64,000 nt of DNA from Flavobacterium johnsoniae (GCF_030388325.1 NZ_CP103794.1:2976001-3040000), one strand, 5' to 3'. Positions 42,211 to 51,036 are shown, counted from the stretch's first letter. Notes: generated from the sequence alone by a model not told the origin. A program made the numbers and translations.

Positions 42211-43050
42211 TTAATTATTTGGCAGTTCGGTTCCGCATTCGTAACAATATTTTGCGTTGTCAAAATGCACTTGTGACTGACATTTTCGGCATGTTTTTTT
42301 TCCGCTTACAGAATTGTTTCTTAAACTGCTTTTGGCAAATTCGGCAGTTACAATTCCTGTTGGAACTGCGATAATTCCGTAACCTAAAATCATAACAAAT
42401 GCTGCTATAAATTGTCCAAGTGGCGTTTGCGGAGAAATATCTCCATAACCGACTGTTGTTAAGGTGACTATTGTCCAATAAATTCCCATTGGGATGCTCG
42501 TAAAACCTGATTCTCTGCCTTCGACTAAGTACATTATGGTTCCGATGATTACGGTACTGATGAGCACAAAATAGATAAAAACTAGAATCTTTTCTTTACT
42601 GGCTTCTATTGCTTCTTTTAATTGCAGGGATTGATGATTGATTTGTGGAATATGCAAAATTTTGAATAATCGTAAGAAACGTAACGCTCTTACAATCGAT
42701 AAAATGCTCGCGCCAGGAAAAAATATGGATAAATACATTGGTAAAACGGCAAGTAAATCGATGATTCCGTAAAAACTGAAAATGTACTTGACAGGTTTCT
42801 GAATAGAAATTATCCTTAAAATATATTCGATTGTAAAGAATATTGTAATTACCCATTCGCAGATTATTAGTTGTTCGTGATATTTAGAACTGATTCCTTG
42901 AACGGTATCTAACATTATTAAAAGAACACTCAGTAAAATTAAACCCAGTAATACTAAATCGAACATTCGCCCTAAAATGGTATTGGTGCCATATAGAACG
43001 ATTTTGACCTTTTCTCTAAAGATTTCGTACTGTGATTTTGTGTTTTTCAT
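42211..43050 (-). CDS. Voltage-gated-type potassium channel with C-terminal zinc ribbon
   Basis: A six-helix ion channel of 279 residues. Helices S1-S3 lie between about 25 and 115. S4 has spaced basic residues (SIVRALRFLRLFKI), and the pore carries the K+ selectivity filter TVGYGD in TLTTVGYGDISPQ between S5 and S6. After S6 (ILGYGIIAVPTGIVTAE) comes a short tail ending in a zinc ribbon with CRKC and, 16 residues later, CYEC. The ribbon is not part of a standard Kv channel. The signal that gates the channel is unknown. It lies 30 bases after the GIY-YIG gene on the same strand. Confidence 0.9.
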   Translation of the reverse strand: MKNTKSQYEIFREKVKIVLYGTNTILGRMFDLVLLGLILLSVLLIMLDTVQGISSKYHEQLIICEWVITIFFTIEYILRIISIQKPVKYIFSFYGIIDLLAVLPMYLSIFFPGASILSIVRALRFLRLFKILHIPQINHQSLQLKEAIEASKEKILVFIYFVLISTVIIGTIMYLVEGRESGFTSIPMGIYWTIVTLTTVGYGDISPQTPLGQFIAAFVMILGYGIIAVPTGIVTAEFAKSSLRNNSVSGKKTCRKCQSQVHFDNAKYCYECGTELPNN

Positions 43051-43080
43051 ATCCTTAAAGATAATCCAATTTTTACTGTC

Positions 43081-44442
43081 TTAAAAATGAAGTATTTTTA
43101 ATGATTTACTTTTGCGAATATAATTTTGAATAATGTTTTTTACATCGCGATTGTGCTGCATCGGAATAAGAATGTTTTTTAAGATTTCGATATTCGTGAT
43201 TTGATAATTTAAATCGTAATACGCGTAACCTTTGTAAGCTCCATTTTCGATTAAAATGGCACTTCTTTCATTAACGTTTCTGCCTCTGTCTATTAAAATC
43301 ATGCTTTTGTTTTCAAAACTATTTTCTGAAATAAATTGTTGAACTCTTAAATTGTAAGTTTCTGGAGCAACTTCACCTATGCATGCGCCGTCACATTCTT
43401 TGATTTTATACTGAAAGCATTCTTTTTTAGATTGGTATAAACCAGTCAGTTTTTGACATAAAAAGTATTTTGCTGTGATTTTGAAAAGTGCGTTTTTGCC
43501 TTCCTGTAAAGAAGCGTAAGATGTAATTTCTTTTTTGCGTCCGTCGGCTTTTTCAAGTTTTAGATTGATGTATCCATTAGCATCTTTTTCAGCATATAGA
43601 GCAAAAGGAAAAACGCTTTTCTTTTGTGAACGATTGTATCGAGGTCGGTTGATTTTTACTTCCTGACTTTCTTTTAAGAGTGCAATTAACTCGCTTCCCG
43701 TTTCGTCATAAGTAATTGTAAAAACTTCTGCCTGAATTCTTTTGCTTTTAGTTGTAATTCCTGTAAAATGCTGATTTACTCTTTTTTTGATATTTTGGCT
43801 TTTGCCAATATAAATTAGAGTACCTGCTTCGTTGTATATATAATAAACACCTGTTTTTGCAGGCATTTGATTAATTAGATCCAGAAATTTTGGAGAAATT
43901 CCTTTTTCGACTTCTAGTTTTATAAAATCTTTTACGATTGTTTTTTCAACATCTTTTTCTAAAAGCATTTTGAAAAGCTTAGTCGTGGCCATAGCATCTC
44001 CGCTGGCGCGATGTCTGTCTGCCATCGGAATTCCGAGTGCACGAACTAGTTTTCCTAAACTGTATGAAGGTTGTTCTGGAATTAATTTTTTTGCTAATTC
44101 TACAGTACAAAGAGTTTTGGCTTCGAAATCGTAGCCTAAACGTCTAAATTCGGTTCTAAGAATTCTATAGTCAAAAGATGCATTGTGAGCCACGATTACG
44201 CAGTCTGAAGTAATCTCGATAATGCGTTTCGCAACTTCATAGAATTTTGGAGCTGACTGCAACATAGCATTATTGATTCCAGTAAGTTTTACAACAAACG
44301 GTTGGATTGGAATTTCAGGATTGACAAGGCTTATGAATTGATCAACTACTTCATGCCCATCAAATTTATAGATAGCGATTTCGGTAATTCCCTCTTCATT
44401 AAATTGCCCCCCAGTGGTTTCTATGTCTAGTATTGCGTACAA
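43081..44442 (-). CDS. DnaQ-type 3'-5' exonuclease fused to a GIY-YIG (UvrC-like) nuclease domain
   Basis: A two-nuclease protein of 453 residues. The exonuclease domain (about 1-170) has DIETTGG (D6, E8), VAHNASFDYRIL and HRASGDAM, the DEDDh catalytic set. The GIY-YIG domain starts near 198 (GVYYIYNEAGTLIYIGKSQNIKKRVNQHF, spelled here by its motifs GVYYI, YIGKS and R/H residues) and is followed by a UvrC-like region with a CDGACIGE cysteine motif. Related fusions resemble Cho and the epsilon-UvrC proteins thought to act in excision repair. The precise pathway is unknown. Confidence 0.92.
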   Translation of the reverse strand: MYAILDIETTGGQFNEEGITEIAIYKFDGHEVVDQFISLVNPEIPIQPFVVKLTGINNAMLQSAPKFYEVAKRIIEITSDCVIVAHNASFDYRILRTEFRRLGYDFEAKTLCTVELAKKLIPEQPSYSLGKLVRALGIPMADRHRASGDAMATTKLFKMLLEKDVEKTIVKDFIKLEVEKGISPKFLDLINQMPAKTGVYYIYNEAGTLIYIGKSQNIKKRVNQHFTGITTKSKRIQAEVFTITYDETGSELIALLKESQEVKINRPRYNRSQKKSVFPFALYAEKDANGYINLKLEKADGRKKEITSYASLQEGKNALFKITAKYFLCQKLTGLYQSKKECFQYKIKECDGACIGEVAPETYNLRVQQFISENSFENKSMILIDRGRNVNERSAILIENGAYKGYAYYDLNYQITNIEILKNILIPMQHNRDVKNIIQNYIRKSKSLKILHF

Positions 44443-44529
44443 ATTTAGTGTTCAGTCTCAGTTTTTAGTATTCAGTTTTTTTCTGTAAAGGCGTATTATT
44501 TGTTCGCTTTACAGGATTTGATGTCGAAA

Positions 44530-45189
44530 TTATCTTCCTCCAAAAATGCTGCTTCCAATGCGAACCATTGTGCTTCCGCATTCTATCGCTAATTGATAAT
44601 CTCCAGACATTCCCATCGATATTGTGCTTAGATTACAGTTTTCAGCTTTCAATTCTTTTATTGAATCAAAAATGGATTTTAAATGGGTAAATTCTTTTTT
44701 AATCTGGTTTTGGTCTTCGGTGAAAGTCGCCATTCCCATCAAACCTAATATACGAATATTTTTCAACTCTTTGAACTCTACAGAAGTTAAAAGTTCATTT
44801 AATTCATTTTCGTCTAAACCAAATTTAGATTCTTCTTCGGCAATATAAATTTGAAGAAGACAATCTATAATTCTATTGTTTTTTAAAGCTTGTTTGTTGA
44901 TTTCTTGCAATAATTTCAAACTGTCAACACCGTGAATTAAAGTTACATACGGCGCCATAAATTTGACTTTATTCGATTGAACGTGGCCAATCATATGCCA
45001 TTGAATGTCTTTTGGCATTTGTTCCCATTTCTCCGTCATTTCCTGAATTTTGTTTTCTCCAAAAATGCGTTGTCCAGCTTCGTAAGCCTGCGTCAAGTCT
45101 GAAACAGGTTTTGTTTTTGAAACAGCAACGAGAGTTACGTGTTCAGGTAATGAAGTTTTAATTGTATTTAAGTTTGATGCTATTGACAT
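44530..45189 (-). CDS. YggS/PLPBP family pyridoxal-phosphate-binding protein
   Basis: A single-domain alanine-racemase-like protein of 219 residues that holds pyridoxal 5'-phosphate and keeps vitamin B6 and amino-acid pools balanced. The PLP lysine is K25 in VAVSKTKP. Other family signatures are FGENKIQEM, WHMIGHVQSNK, LMGMATF, LSTISMGMSGDYQLAIECGSTMVRIGSSIFG (the last 31 residues; key points are S-M-G-M-S-x-D and R-I-G). Length is typical. It ends a minus-strand group with the small membrane protein six bases upstream. Confidence 0.94.
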   Translation of the reverse strand: MSIASNLNTIKTSLPEHVTLVAVSKTKPVSDLTQAYEAGQRIFGENKIQEMTEKWEQMPKDIQWHMIGHVQSNKVKFMAPYVTLIHGVDSLKLLQEINKQALKNNRIIDCLLQIYIAEEESKFGLDENELNELLTSVEFKELKNIRILGLMGMATFTEDQNQIKKEFTHLKSIFDSIKELKAENCNLSTISMGMSGDYQLAIECGSTMVRIGSSIFGGR

Positions 45190-45195
45190 TTTTAT

Positions 45196-45690
45196 TTATT
45201 TTTTTGAAAGCTGAACATGTAATTTTTCATTTCTTTCTGACGGAATGTAAAAATCTATCTTTTTATCTTCCATTTTTAATTTAGGATCAAATCCAGGTCC
45301 TTTTGCCTCATTTTTTAAGTATGTGTAAAAAGAACCCATATCACTTTGATAAAGATTTCCAAAAATTTTATCATAGCAGTTAACAGAACCACAAAAATAA
45401 CCTACTATTTTATCATCAAGATTAACGACTATTACTTCAAAATTTGCTTTTAGATTTAAATCCCTTAAATATAGAATTAAAAAATTGTGTTTTCTTTTTT
45501 TGTCAAAACTTTGAGTACTTTTGAAGACACAATTTTTGTATTTCTTGTTGTTAATATCTAATTGATAGTTATTCTCTTGTTTTAAGATTCGGGTTGTTCC
45601 AAAGAAATATTTAATAGTCATTGGTTTGTACCAATAAAGAGCAATTAAGCTACAAACAATCAGAATGACTAAAGAAAATACTCTTTTCAT
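45196..45690 (-). CDS. Hypothetical membrane-anchored protein
   Basis: A 164-residue protein with a single N-terminal hydrophobic helix (about 4-20; VFSLVILIVCSLIALYWY) that acts as an anchor or signal sequence. The rest is Lys/Asn-rich with predicted beta strands and three cysteines, two of them in YFCGSVNCYD. I recognise no family. It sits between the dehydrogenase gene (14 bases) and yggS (six bases), so it may be in one transcript with them. Confidence 0.75.
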   Translation of the reverse strand: MKRVFSLVILIVCSLIALYWYKPMTIKYFFGTTRILKQENNYQLDINNKKYKNCVFKSTQSFDKKRKHNFLILYLRDLNLKANFEVIVVNLDDKIVGYFCGSVNCYDKIFGNLYQSDMGSFYTYLKNEAKGPGFDPKLKMEDKKIDFYIPSERNEKLHVQLSKK

Positions 45691-45704
45691 AAATTAATTA
45701 AAGT

Positions 45705-46592
45705 TTATAAAAACTGCTTCGAGATTTTTTCTGCTTTTTTGCTTTCGCTATAATCGTAGAAACCTTCTCCAGATTTCACTCCCAATTTCCCAGCTCTCAC
45801 CATATTTACTAATAATGGGCAAGGAGCATATTTTGGATTTTTGAAACCTTCGTACATTACATTTAAAATGGCAAGACAAACATCAAGACCTATAAAATCA
45901 GCTAATTGAAGCGGTCCCATTGGATGTCCCATTCCTAATTTCATTACCGTGTCGATTTCATAAACTCCTGCAACTTTGTTGTATAAAGTTTCGATAGCTT
46001 CGTTTAGCATTGGCATTAAAATTCTGTTTGCCACAAAACCTGGATAATCGTTTACTTCAACAGGAACTTTGCCTAATTTTTCAGATAAAGTCATGATGAT
46101 TTTGGTTACTTCATCGCTTGTATTATATCCACGAATGATTTCAACCAATTTCATAATCGGCACAGGATTCATAAAGTGCATTCCGATAACGCGCTCAGGA
46201 TGTGCTACAACAGCTCCGATTTGTGTAATGGAAATTGAAGACGTATTAGTAGCTAAAATAGTATTGTGAGAGCAATATTCATTTAATTGTTTAAAGATGT
46301 TTAGCTTTAATTCAACATTTTCTGTAGCCGCTTCTACAACTAAATCTGCGCCAACAACACCATCTTTAATGTCTGTGTAAGTAATAATATTGGTTATTGT
46401 TTTAGCAACATCTTCTTGCGTAATTGTTCCTTTTGCAAGCATACGTTCTAAATTGGTCGCAATAGTTGCCATTCCTTTATCTAATGATTTTTCAGAAACG
46501 TCAATTAATTTTACAGTAAATCCGCTTTGTGCGAATGTATGAGCAATGCCGTTGCCCATTGTTCCTGCTCCAATTACAGCTATTGTTTTCAT
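45705..46592 (-). CDS. 3-hydroxyacyl-CoA (3-hydroxybutyryl-CoA) dehydrogenase
   Basis: NAD-dependent oxidoreductase of fatty-acid or butyrate metabolism, 295 residues. The Rossmann start is VIGAGTMGNGIAHTFAQSG. The catalytic region has TNTSSISIT and GMHFMNPVPIMKLVEII with the active histidine, and the C-terminal dimerisation domain has NDYPGFVANRILMPMLNEA (typical NRxLMP motif) and MGHPMGPLQLADFIGLD. Length fits single-domain Hbd/PaaH enzymes. Whether it works in beta-oxidation or in synthesis is not decided by the context. Confidence 0.92.
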   Translation of the reverse strand: MKTIAVIGAGTMGNGIAHTFAQSGFTVKLIDVSEKSLDKGMATIATNLERMLAKGTITQEDVAKTITNIITYTDIKDGVVGADLVVEAATENVELKLNIFKQLNEYCSHNTILATNTSSISITQIGAVVAHPERVIGMHFMNPVPIMKLVEIIRGYNTSDEVTKIIMTLSEKLGKVPVEVNDYPGFVANRILMPMLNEAIETLYNKVAGVYEIDTVMKLGMGHPMGPLQLADFIGLDVCLAILNVMYEGFKNPKYAPCPLLVNMVRAGKLGVKSGEGFYDYSESKKAEKISKQFL

Positions 46593-46621
46593 TTGTTTGA
46601 TGGTATTTTATTTTACGATTA

Positions 46622-46659
46622 AGCCACGAATTCACAACTTGATTGTGACTTTCGTGGCC
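46622..46659. repeat. Hairpin repeat between the dehydrogenase and oxidoreductase genes
   Basis: GCCACGAA (46623-46630) pairs with TTCGTGGC (46651-46658), with an inner CACAA/TTGTG pairing. It lies downstream of the oxidoreductase gene. There is no T run on the minus strand, so it is a weak terminator candidate or a dispersed repeat. Confidence 0.5.
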
Positions 46660-46682
46660 AATATTTTAATTTTTTGTTTTAA

Positions 46683-47648
46683 TTATTTATTGAAACATTC
46701 AATAATTTGATACGCTACGCGCAAAGCATCTGTTGCTTGCTCTAGTGTTACAACTGGTGTAGTATCTGTATTGATTGCGTTAGCAAAAGATTCTAATTCG
46801 TCTAAGATAGCGTTATTTTGTTCAACATCAGGATTTGTAAAATAGATTTGTTTTTTTACACCTTCTGCATTTTGTAGAATCATATCAAAATCTCCTGGAA
46901 CCTCTGGCGCATCTTTCATACGAACGACTTCGCATTTTTTCTCTAAAAAGTCTACTGAAATGTAAGCATCTTTTTGAAAGAAACGGGATTTACGCATATT
47001 TTTTAATGAAATTCTGCTTGCAGTTAAATTAGCAACACAGCCATTTTCAAATTCAATTCTAGCATTGGCAATATCTGGAGTATCACTAATTACAGATACA
47101 CCGCTTGCGTGAATATCTTTTACTTTGGAATTAACAACACTTAAAATAGCATCAATGTCATGAATCATTAAATCCAAAACTACAGGAACGTCTGTTCCGC
47201 GTGGATTAAATTCAGCCAAACGATGCGTTTCTATAAACATCGGATTTTCGATCATGTTTTTTGTGGCAATAAATGCAGGATTAAAGCGCTCAACATGCCC
47301 AACTTGCCCTTTTACGTTGTATTCTTTTGCCAAAGCGATAATTTCTTCAGCTTCTTCAACCGTATTTGCAATTGGTTTTTCAATAAAAATATGTTTTCCT
47401 GATTTAATGGCAACTTTTGCACATTTATAATGCGAAAGGGTAGGAGTAACAATATCAATCACGTCGACAGCGTGAATAAGTTTTGCAATAGTGCTGAAAT
47501 TTTTATAGCCAAACTCTTTTGAGATTCTTTCGGCATTTTCTTGATTTTCGTCGTAAAATCCAACTAATTCGTATTTGTCAGATTGTTGTAATAAGCGTAA
47601 ATGTATTTTACCAAGATGACCAGCACCTAAAACTCCTACTTTTAACAT
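46683..47648 (-). CDS. Gfo/Idh/MocA family oxidoreductase
   Basis: A cytoplasmic NAD(P)-dependent sugar or inositol-type dehydrogenase of 321 residues. The Rossmann motif is GVLGAGHLGKIHLRLL; the family's EKP signature is in FIEKPIANT (K is catalytic); the C-terminal alpha/beta domain has DLMIHDIDAILSVV with the active-site histidine and ends in the ALRVAYQIIE helix. The substrate is not known. It has its own -7 box and no partner genes that would reveal the pathway. Confidence 0.9.
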   Translation of the reverse strand: MLKVGVLGAGHLGKIHLRLLQQSDKYELVGFYDENQENAERISKEFGYKNFSTIAKLIHAVDVIDIVTPTLSHYKCAKVAIKSGKHIFIEKPIANTVEEAEEIIALAKEYNVKGQVGHVERFNPAFIATKNMIENPMFIETHRLAEFNPRGTDVPVVLDLMIHDIDAILSVVNSKVKDIHASGVSVISDTPDIANARIEFENGCVANLTASRISLKNMRKSRFFQKDAYISVDFLEKKCEVVRMKDAPEVPGDFDMILQNAEGVKKQIYFTNPDVEQNNAILDELESFANAINTDTTPVVTLEQATDALRVAYQIIECFNK

Positions 47649-47664
47649 GAGAATGTATTTTAAA

Positions 47665-47672
47665 CAAAAATA
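47665..47672 (-). promoter_or_regulatory. Possible -7 box for the oxidoreductase gene
   Basis: The minus strand reads TATTTTTG, a TAnnTTTG match 16 bases before the start codon. A -33 TTG at the right distance is missing. Confidence 0.45.
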
Positions 47673-47810
47673 GAATTTATTTGTTGAATGTAAAAATGAA
47701 TTTAGCTAATTGTGAGTTCAGAATCATGAATTATAAATTATCAGAGGCGCCCTTTTGACTTTTGGCTTTGAACTTTCGACTGTATTAATTTATTATTTAA
47801 AAATCAATAT

Positions 47811-47839
47811 TTGAAATCCTGTTTTGTTTCTTATTTTTG
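47811..47839 (+). promoter_or_regulatory. Promoter of pcm
   Basis: TTG at 47811-47813 and TATTTTTG at 47832-47839, 18 bases apart. The promoter lies inside the longest possible pcm frame, which argues for the downstream TTG start at 47862. Confidence 0.6.
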
Positions 47840-47861
47840 CGAAAATAAAACCTACCCAATT

Positions 47862-48503
47862 TTGAAAGATACTGCCAAACATCAAGGACTTCGTAATCAA
47901 TTAGTAACCACTTTAGAGCAAAAAGGAATTACTGATAAGACAGTTCTAGAAGCAATAAAAAAAATCCCGAGACACCTTTTTTTGAATTCTAGTTTTGAAG
48001 ATTTTGCTTATCAAGATAAGGCTTTTCCTATTGGTGCTGGGCAGACTATTTCTCAACCTTACACTGTTGCTTTTCAATCGCAGCTTTTAGAAGTGCAAAA
48101 AGACCATAAAATTTTGGAGATTGGAACTGGTTCTGGATATCAAACAGCGGTTTTGTTTCATCTTGGTGCAAAAGTTTATACTGTAGAAAGACAAAAAGAA
48201 TTGTTTAAACAGACTTCTATCTTATTTCCGAAATTAAATATTCGTCCAAAACATGTATCTTTTGGCGATGGTTACAAAGGACTTCCTAATTTTGCACCTT
48301 TTGACAGCATAATAGTTACAGCGGGCGCACCGTTTATTCCGCAACCCTTAATGGCACAATTGAAAATAGGAGGAAGACTAGTTATTCCGCTTGGAGAAGA
48401 CGTTCAGATTATGACTTTATTAATTAGAAAGAATGAAACTCAATTTGAAAAGCATGAGTTTGGAGAATTTAGATTTGTTCCTTTATTAGAAGATAAAAAT
48501 TAA
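47862..48503 (+). CDS. pcm: Protein-L-isoaspartate O-methyltransferase
   Basis: Repairs isoaspartate damage by methylating it with S-adenosylmethionine. The 213-residue form starts at the TTG at 47862 (then KDTAKHQGLRNQL), which agrees with homologues and with the promoter just before it; the frame is open further to 47811 but those residues overlap the promoter. Motifs: FAYQDKAFPIGAGQTISQPYTVAFQ (active Thr/Ser-Gln region, GQTISQP), the SAM-binding LEIGTGSGYQTAVL, FGDGYKG, and APFDSIIVTAGAP. It is transcribed alone and ends at a hairpin shared with the fic gene. Confidence 0.93.
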   Translation: MKDTAKHQGLRNQLVTTLEQKGITDKTVLEAIKKIPRHLFLNSSFEDFAYQDKAFPIGAGQTISQPYTVAFQSQLLEVQKDHKILEIGTGSGYQTAVLFHLGAKVYTVERQKELFKQTSILFPKLNIRPKHVSFGDGYKGLPNFAPFDSIIVTAGAPFIPQPLMAQLKIGGRLVIPLGEDVQIMTLLIRKNETQFEKHEFGEFRFVPLLEDKN

Positions 48504-48506
48504 TAA

Positions 48507-48537
48507 GAAAGTCCAGTTTTAAGCTGGGCTTTTTTTA
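48507..48537 (+). terminator. Terminator between convergent pcm and fic
   Basis: AAAGTCCAG and CTGGGCTTT form a stem with one G-T pair, followed by T7 on the plus strand. It ends at the last codon of the fic gene on the other strand. Confidence 0.8.
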
Positions 48538-49584
48538 TTGAGTTAGAATTCCAATATATCTTTCTAAGCTTTCTTTTTGTGTTTGAGCTATAAAAAGCAA
48601 AAAATCTTCTTTATCCTTTTTAGTTTGAGCGACTTCTAAAGATTGATAATAGCGCATTCTATTTTCATAATCACCTTTAATATTAGCAATTAGATAACCT
48701 TTTTGCATCAAAATTAAATTCATTATTAGTCTTGAAGTTCTTCCGTTTCCATCAATGAAAGGATGAATTGTGACTAATCTTTCGTGCATTTCTGCAGCTA
48801 AAACAACAGGATGCAATTTATTTTTGTTGATTTCGTACCAAATAAAATATTCTTCCATTTCCTGCGGAACAAGTAAAGGTTGTGGAGGCATATGACTGCT
48901 TCCTTGAATCATAACCTGAACTTTTCTATAACGTCCCGCATCTTCGGGAATTATTCCTCTCAAAATTAAATTATGAATAGACAAAAGATCACGTTCATTT
49001 AATGAATTATTTTTGTTCATTAAATCTTTGATAAAACCAATTGCTTCTTGATGATTTATGGCTTCTAAATGTTCTCGCATACTTTTTCCAGAAATCGTTA
49101 AGCCTTCATTAATAACCATATCTGTTTCACGAAGTGTCATTGTATTTCCTTCGATTCTATTGCTTTCAAATGTATATTCAAGTTCTAAAGCTTGTCTAAT
49201 TTTAAAACTGTCGAATTGCCTGTAAGAGTCTAATTTGTCTTTTAAAATATCAATCTCTTTTAATATTTTCTCTAAAGAAGTAGAAAGTTTAAGATTAGAA
49301 ACTGTTTTGTTGTATTTGATTTCATCTTCAGCAACTTTTAAAGCTTTCAATGCAAATTCATCGTCACCAATTTCATAAAGAATTTTTTCCTTAAGCCAAG
49401 CGACCATTAAAGTTTCGTAATCAATTTCTAAAAGTTGAGACAGTTTAATGATTTGATCTTTTGTTGGTTTTCGCGTTCCAGATTCAAATTTGCTTATCAA
49501 AGCCTGATCAATTCCTGCAAGTTGTGCCAATTCGCGGGTTTTTAAACCTTTTTGTTCTCTAGCATTTTTTAGAAGTGATTTCAT
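48535..49584 (-). CDS. Fic family protein with N-terminal XRE helix-turn-helix
   Basis: A protein of 349 residues starting at ATG 49584 (MKSLLKNAREQKGLKTREL); the frame is open upstream but those residues do not fit the domain. An XRE-type HTH (about 1-60; ELAQLAGIDQALISKFESGTRKP) is followed by a helical linker, an inhibitory-helix motif in TFESNRIEGNTMT and the Fic core with HPFIDGNGRTSRL, whose His is catalytic. Fic enzymes transfer AMP or related groups to proteins. The HTH suggests that it also regulates transcription, probably its own. No antitoxin-like partner gene is adjacent, which fits an enzyme with a built-in inhibitory helix. Confidence 0.92.
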   Translation of the reverse strand: MKSLLKNAREQKGLKTRELAQLAGIDQALISKFESGTRKPTKDQIIKLSQLLEIDYETLMVAWLKEKILYEIGDDEFALKALKVAEDEIKYNKTVSNLKLSTSLEKILKEIDILKDKLDSYRQFDSFKIRQALELEYTFESNRIEGNTMTLRETDMVINEGLTISGKSMREHLEAINHQEAIGFIKDLMNKNNSLNERDLLSIHNLILRGIIPEDAGRYRKVQVMIQGSSHMPPQPLLVPQEMEEYFIWYEINKNKLHPVVLAAEMHERLVTIHPFIDGNGRTSRLIMNLILMQKGYLIANIKGDYENRMRYYQSLEVAQTKKDKEDFLLFIAQTQKESLERYIGILTQ

Positions 49585-49630
49585 TATGAAAAATTTAGTC
49601 TTGACAAATTTAGTCAATTTTATTTGTGTA

Positions 49631-49664
49631 AAAAAAAGCAACTTTTATTTAGTTGCTTTTTTGA
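49631..49664 (-). terminator. Terminator after the DUF4136-like lipoprotein gene
   Basis: AAGCAACT and AGTTGCTT form the stem. On the minus strand it is followed by a run of seven T. It starts three bases past the stop codon of the lipoprotein gene. Confidence 0.8.
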
Positions 49665-49666
49665 TT

Positions 49667-50305
49667 TTATTTTGGAGGTAAAGAGCCGTCTTTTCTCATT
49701 TCCTTGACTACTGCTAACATAATTGCATCTACAGTTTGTCCTAAATCTGTAACATTTTGAGATTCTGTAGTTCCTGTCCAGATTAATTTATTTTCTTTTA
49801 ATGAAAAAACATTGGTCTCTACCATGTATAAAGTCGATTCCTGATAATAACCCGGATCGTAAAAATTAGGAGAATACATACCGTACCAATTACCGAAACC
49901 ATAACCATACATTCCTGTATACATTCCGTCAAATCCTCCATAATACATTCCTGTATAAGTTCCAGGTACATAGGTGGTTTCCTTTTCTTTGCTGACTAAA
50001 CGCATACTGACAACTCCGTCAAAATTCTCATCTTGAAGAACCTTTAGTTTTTGTTCTTTAGTAAGTTGATCCGCAACACCTAAATATTGATATGAAGTTT
50101 TAAACACAGGATTACTTGCTGCAATTCTGTTTTCGGCAATTCGCCTTGAAGCTTCGTCTTTGACTAAAGCAACAACCAAAACCTTTTTAAATTGTTCCTG
50201 CGCAACAGTTACTTTTGGATCTCTCCAACTGTTGACGATAGTGGTGTTACTGCCGCATCCTATAAATGCAAAACTGGCAATCAGCAAAATAAAGTACTTT
50301 TTCAT
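49667..50305 (-). CDS. Lipoprotein, DUF4136-like, with Gly/Tyr/Met-rich segment
   Basis: A 212-residue outer-membrane or periplasmic lipoprotein. The signal sequence ends SFAFIGC with the lipid-bearing Cys17. The body (NSWRDPKV, FKKVLVVALVKDEASRRIAE, NFDGVVSMRLVSKEKET, and the end DAIMLAVVKEMRKDG) resembles DUF4136 proteins. A central insert (about 112-155) is rich in Gly, Tyr and Met with repeated GMY units, which may be a flexible or aggregation-prone loop. The function is unknown. Confidence 0.78.
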   Translation of the reverse strand: MKKYFILLIASFAFIGCGSNTTIVNSWRDPKVTVAQEQFKKVLVVALVKDEASRRIAENRIAASNPVFKTSYQYLGVADQLTKEQKLKVLQDENFDGVVSMRLVSKEKETTYVPGTYTGMYYGGFDGMYTGMYGYGFGNWYGMYSPNFYDPGYYQESTLYMVETNVFSLKENKLIWTGTTESQNVTDLGQTVDAIMLAVVKEMRKDGSLPPK

Positions 50306-50389
50306 ATTTTACAGTTAAATTGGTTATAAGTAAAAATAACTATAAAATACTAATAAATAGAAGTTTATGCTTAAAATTAAAAAAGCTTA

Positions 50390-50845
50390 CTAATTATAAG
50401 CTTTTTTTATACGGTCTAAATCGCGTTTCGTATCTTGTTCTTTTAAAGATTCGCGTTTATCGTAGTTTTTCTTTCCTTTACAAAGTCCGATTTGCAGTTT
50501 TGCCAAACCTTTTTCGTTGGTAAATAGTTTTAACGGAATAATTGTTAGTCCTTTTGCCTGAACACTTTTGTGAAGTGTTTTTAATTCTTTTTTGTTTAAA
50601 AGTAATTTTCGCTCACTTCTTGATTTGTGATTGAATTGATTTCCAAAAGAATATTCTTCGATGTAAGTATTGATAGCAAAAAGTTCCATACCGCTAAACT
50701 CGCAGAAACTCTCTGTAATATTTGCTTTTCCTAAACGTATAGATTTGATTTCGGTACCTGCCAAAACGATTCCAGCAGTATAGGTATCGATTATTTCATA
50801 ATCAAATCGCGCTCTCTTATTTAATATATTGACTGATTTTAACAT
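50390..50845 (-). CDS. smpB: SsrA-binding protein
   Basis: Carries tmRNA to stalled ribosomes for trans-translation. The 151-residue form starts at ATG 50845 (MLKSVNILNKRARFDYEIIDTY); an upstream in-frame ATG at 50881 would place extra residues over the promoter. Motifs: AGIVLAGTEIKSIR, ANITESFCEF, LLLNKKELKTL, KLQIGLCKGKKNYDKRESLKEQDTKRDLDR (final 30 residues; the basic C-terminal tail that enters the decoding centre). The tmRNA gene is not in this window. Confidence 0.95.
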   Translation of the reverse strand: MLKSVNILNKRARFDYEIIDTYTAGIVLAGTEIKSIRLGKANITESFCEFSGMELFAINTYIEEYSFGNQFNHKSRSERKLLLNKKELKTLHKSVQAKGLTIIPLKLFTNEKGLAKLQIGLCKGKKNYDKRESLKEQDTKRDLDRIKKAYN

Positions 50846-50849
50846 AGTG

Positions 50850-50881
50850 CAAATGTAAGACAAAATTGAAAACTTTATCAA
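50850..50881 (-). promoter_or_regulatory. Promoter of smpB
   Basis: The minus strand has TACATTTG (50857-50850), a full -7 match, with a TTG 21 bases upstream. The box ends four bases before the smpB ATG, which predicts a leaderless or nearly leaderless transcript. Confidence 0.6.
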
Positions 50882-51036
50882 GGCACAAGATAATTAAAGT
50901 TTTTTTTAATTCTATGATTTTAATCAACTGGGACTAAAATGTTTGCTTTTAAGTTTGTTCTGTAATTTAAATTCGTTTTCTAATTATTCTTTATTTGATT
51001 GATGTAAAATTCTATTTCGTAATTTTACAAAAAAAG

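Noticed and set aside
47811..47861. Longer N terminus for Pcm
   Set aside because: The 17 extra residues overlap the -33/-7 promoter elements and do not resemble homologues.
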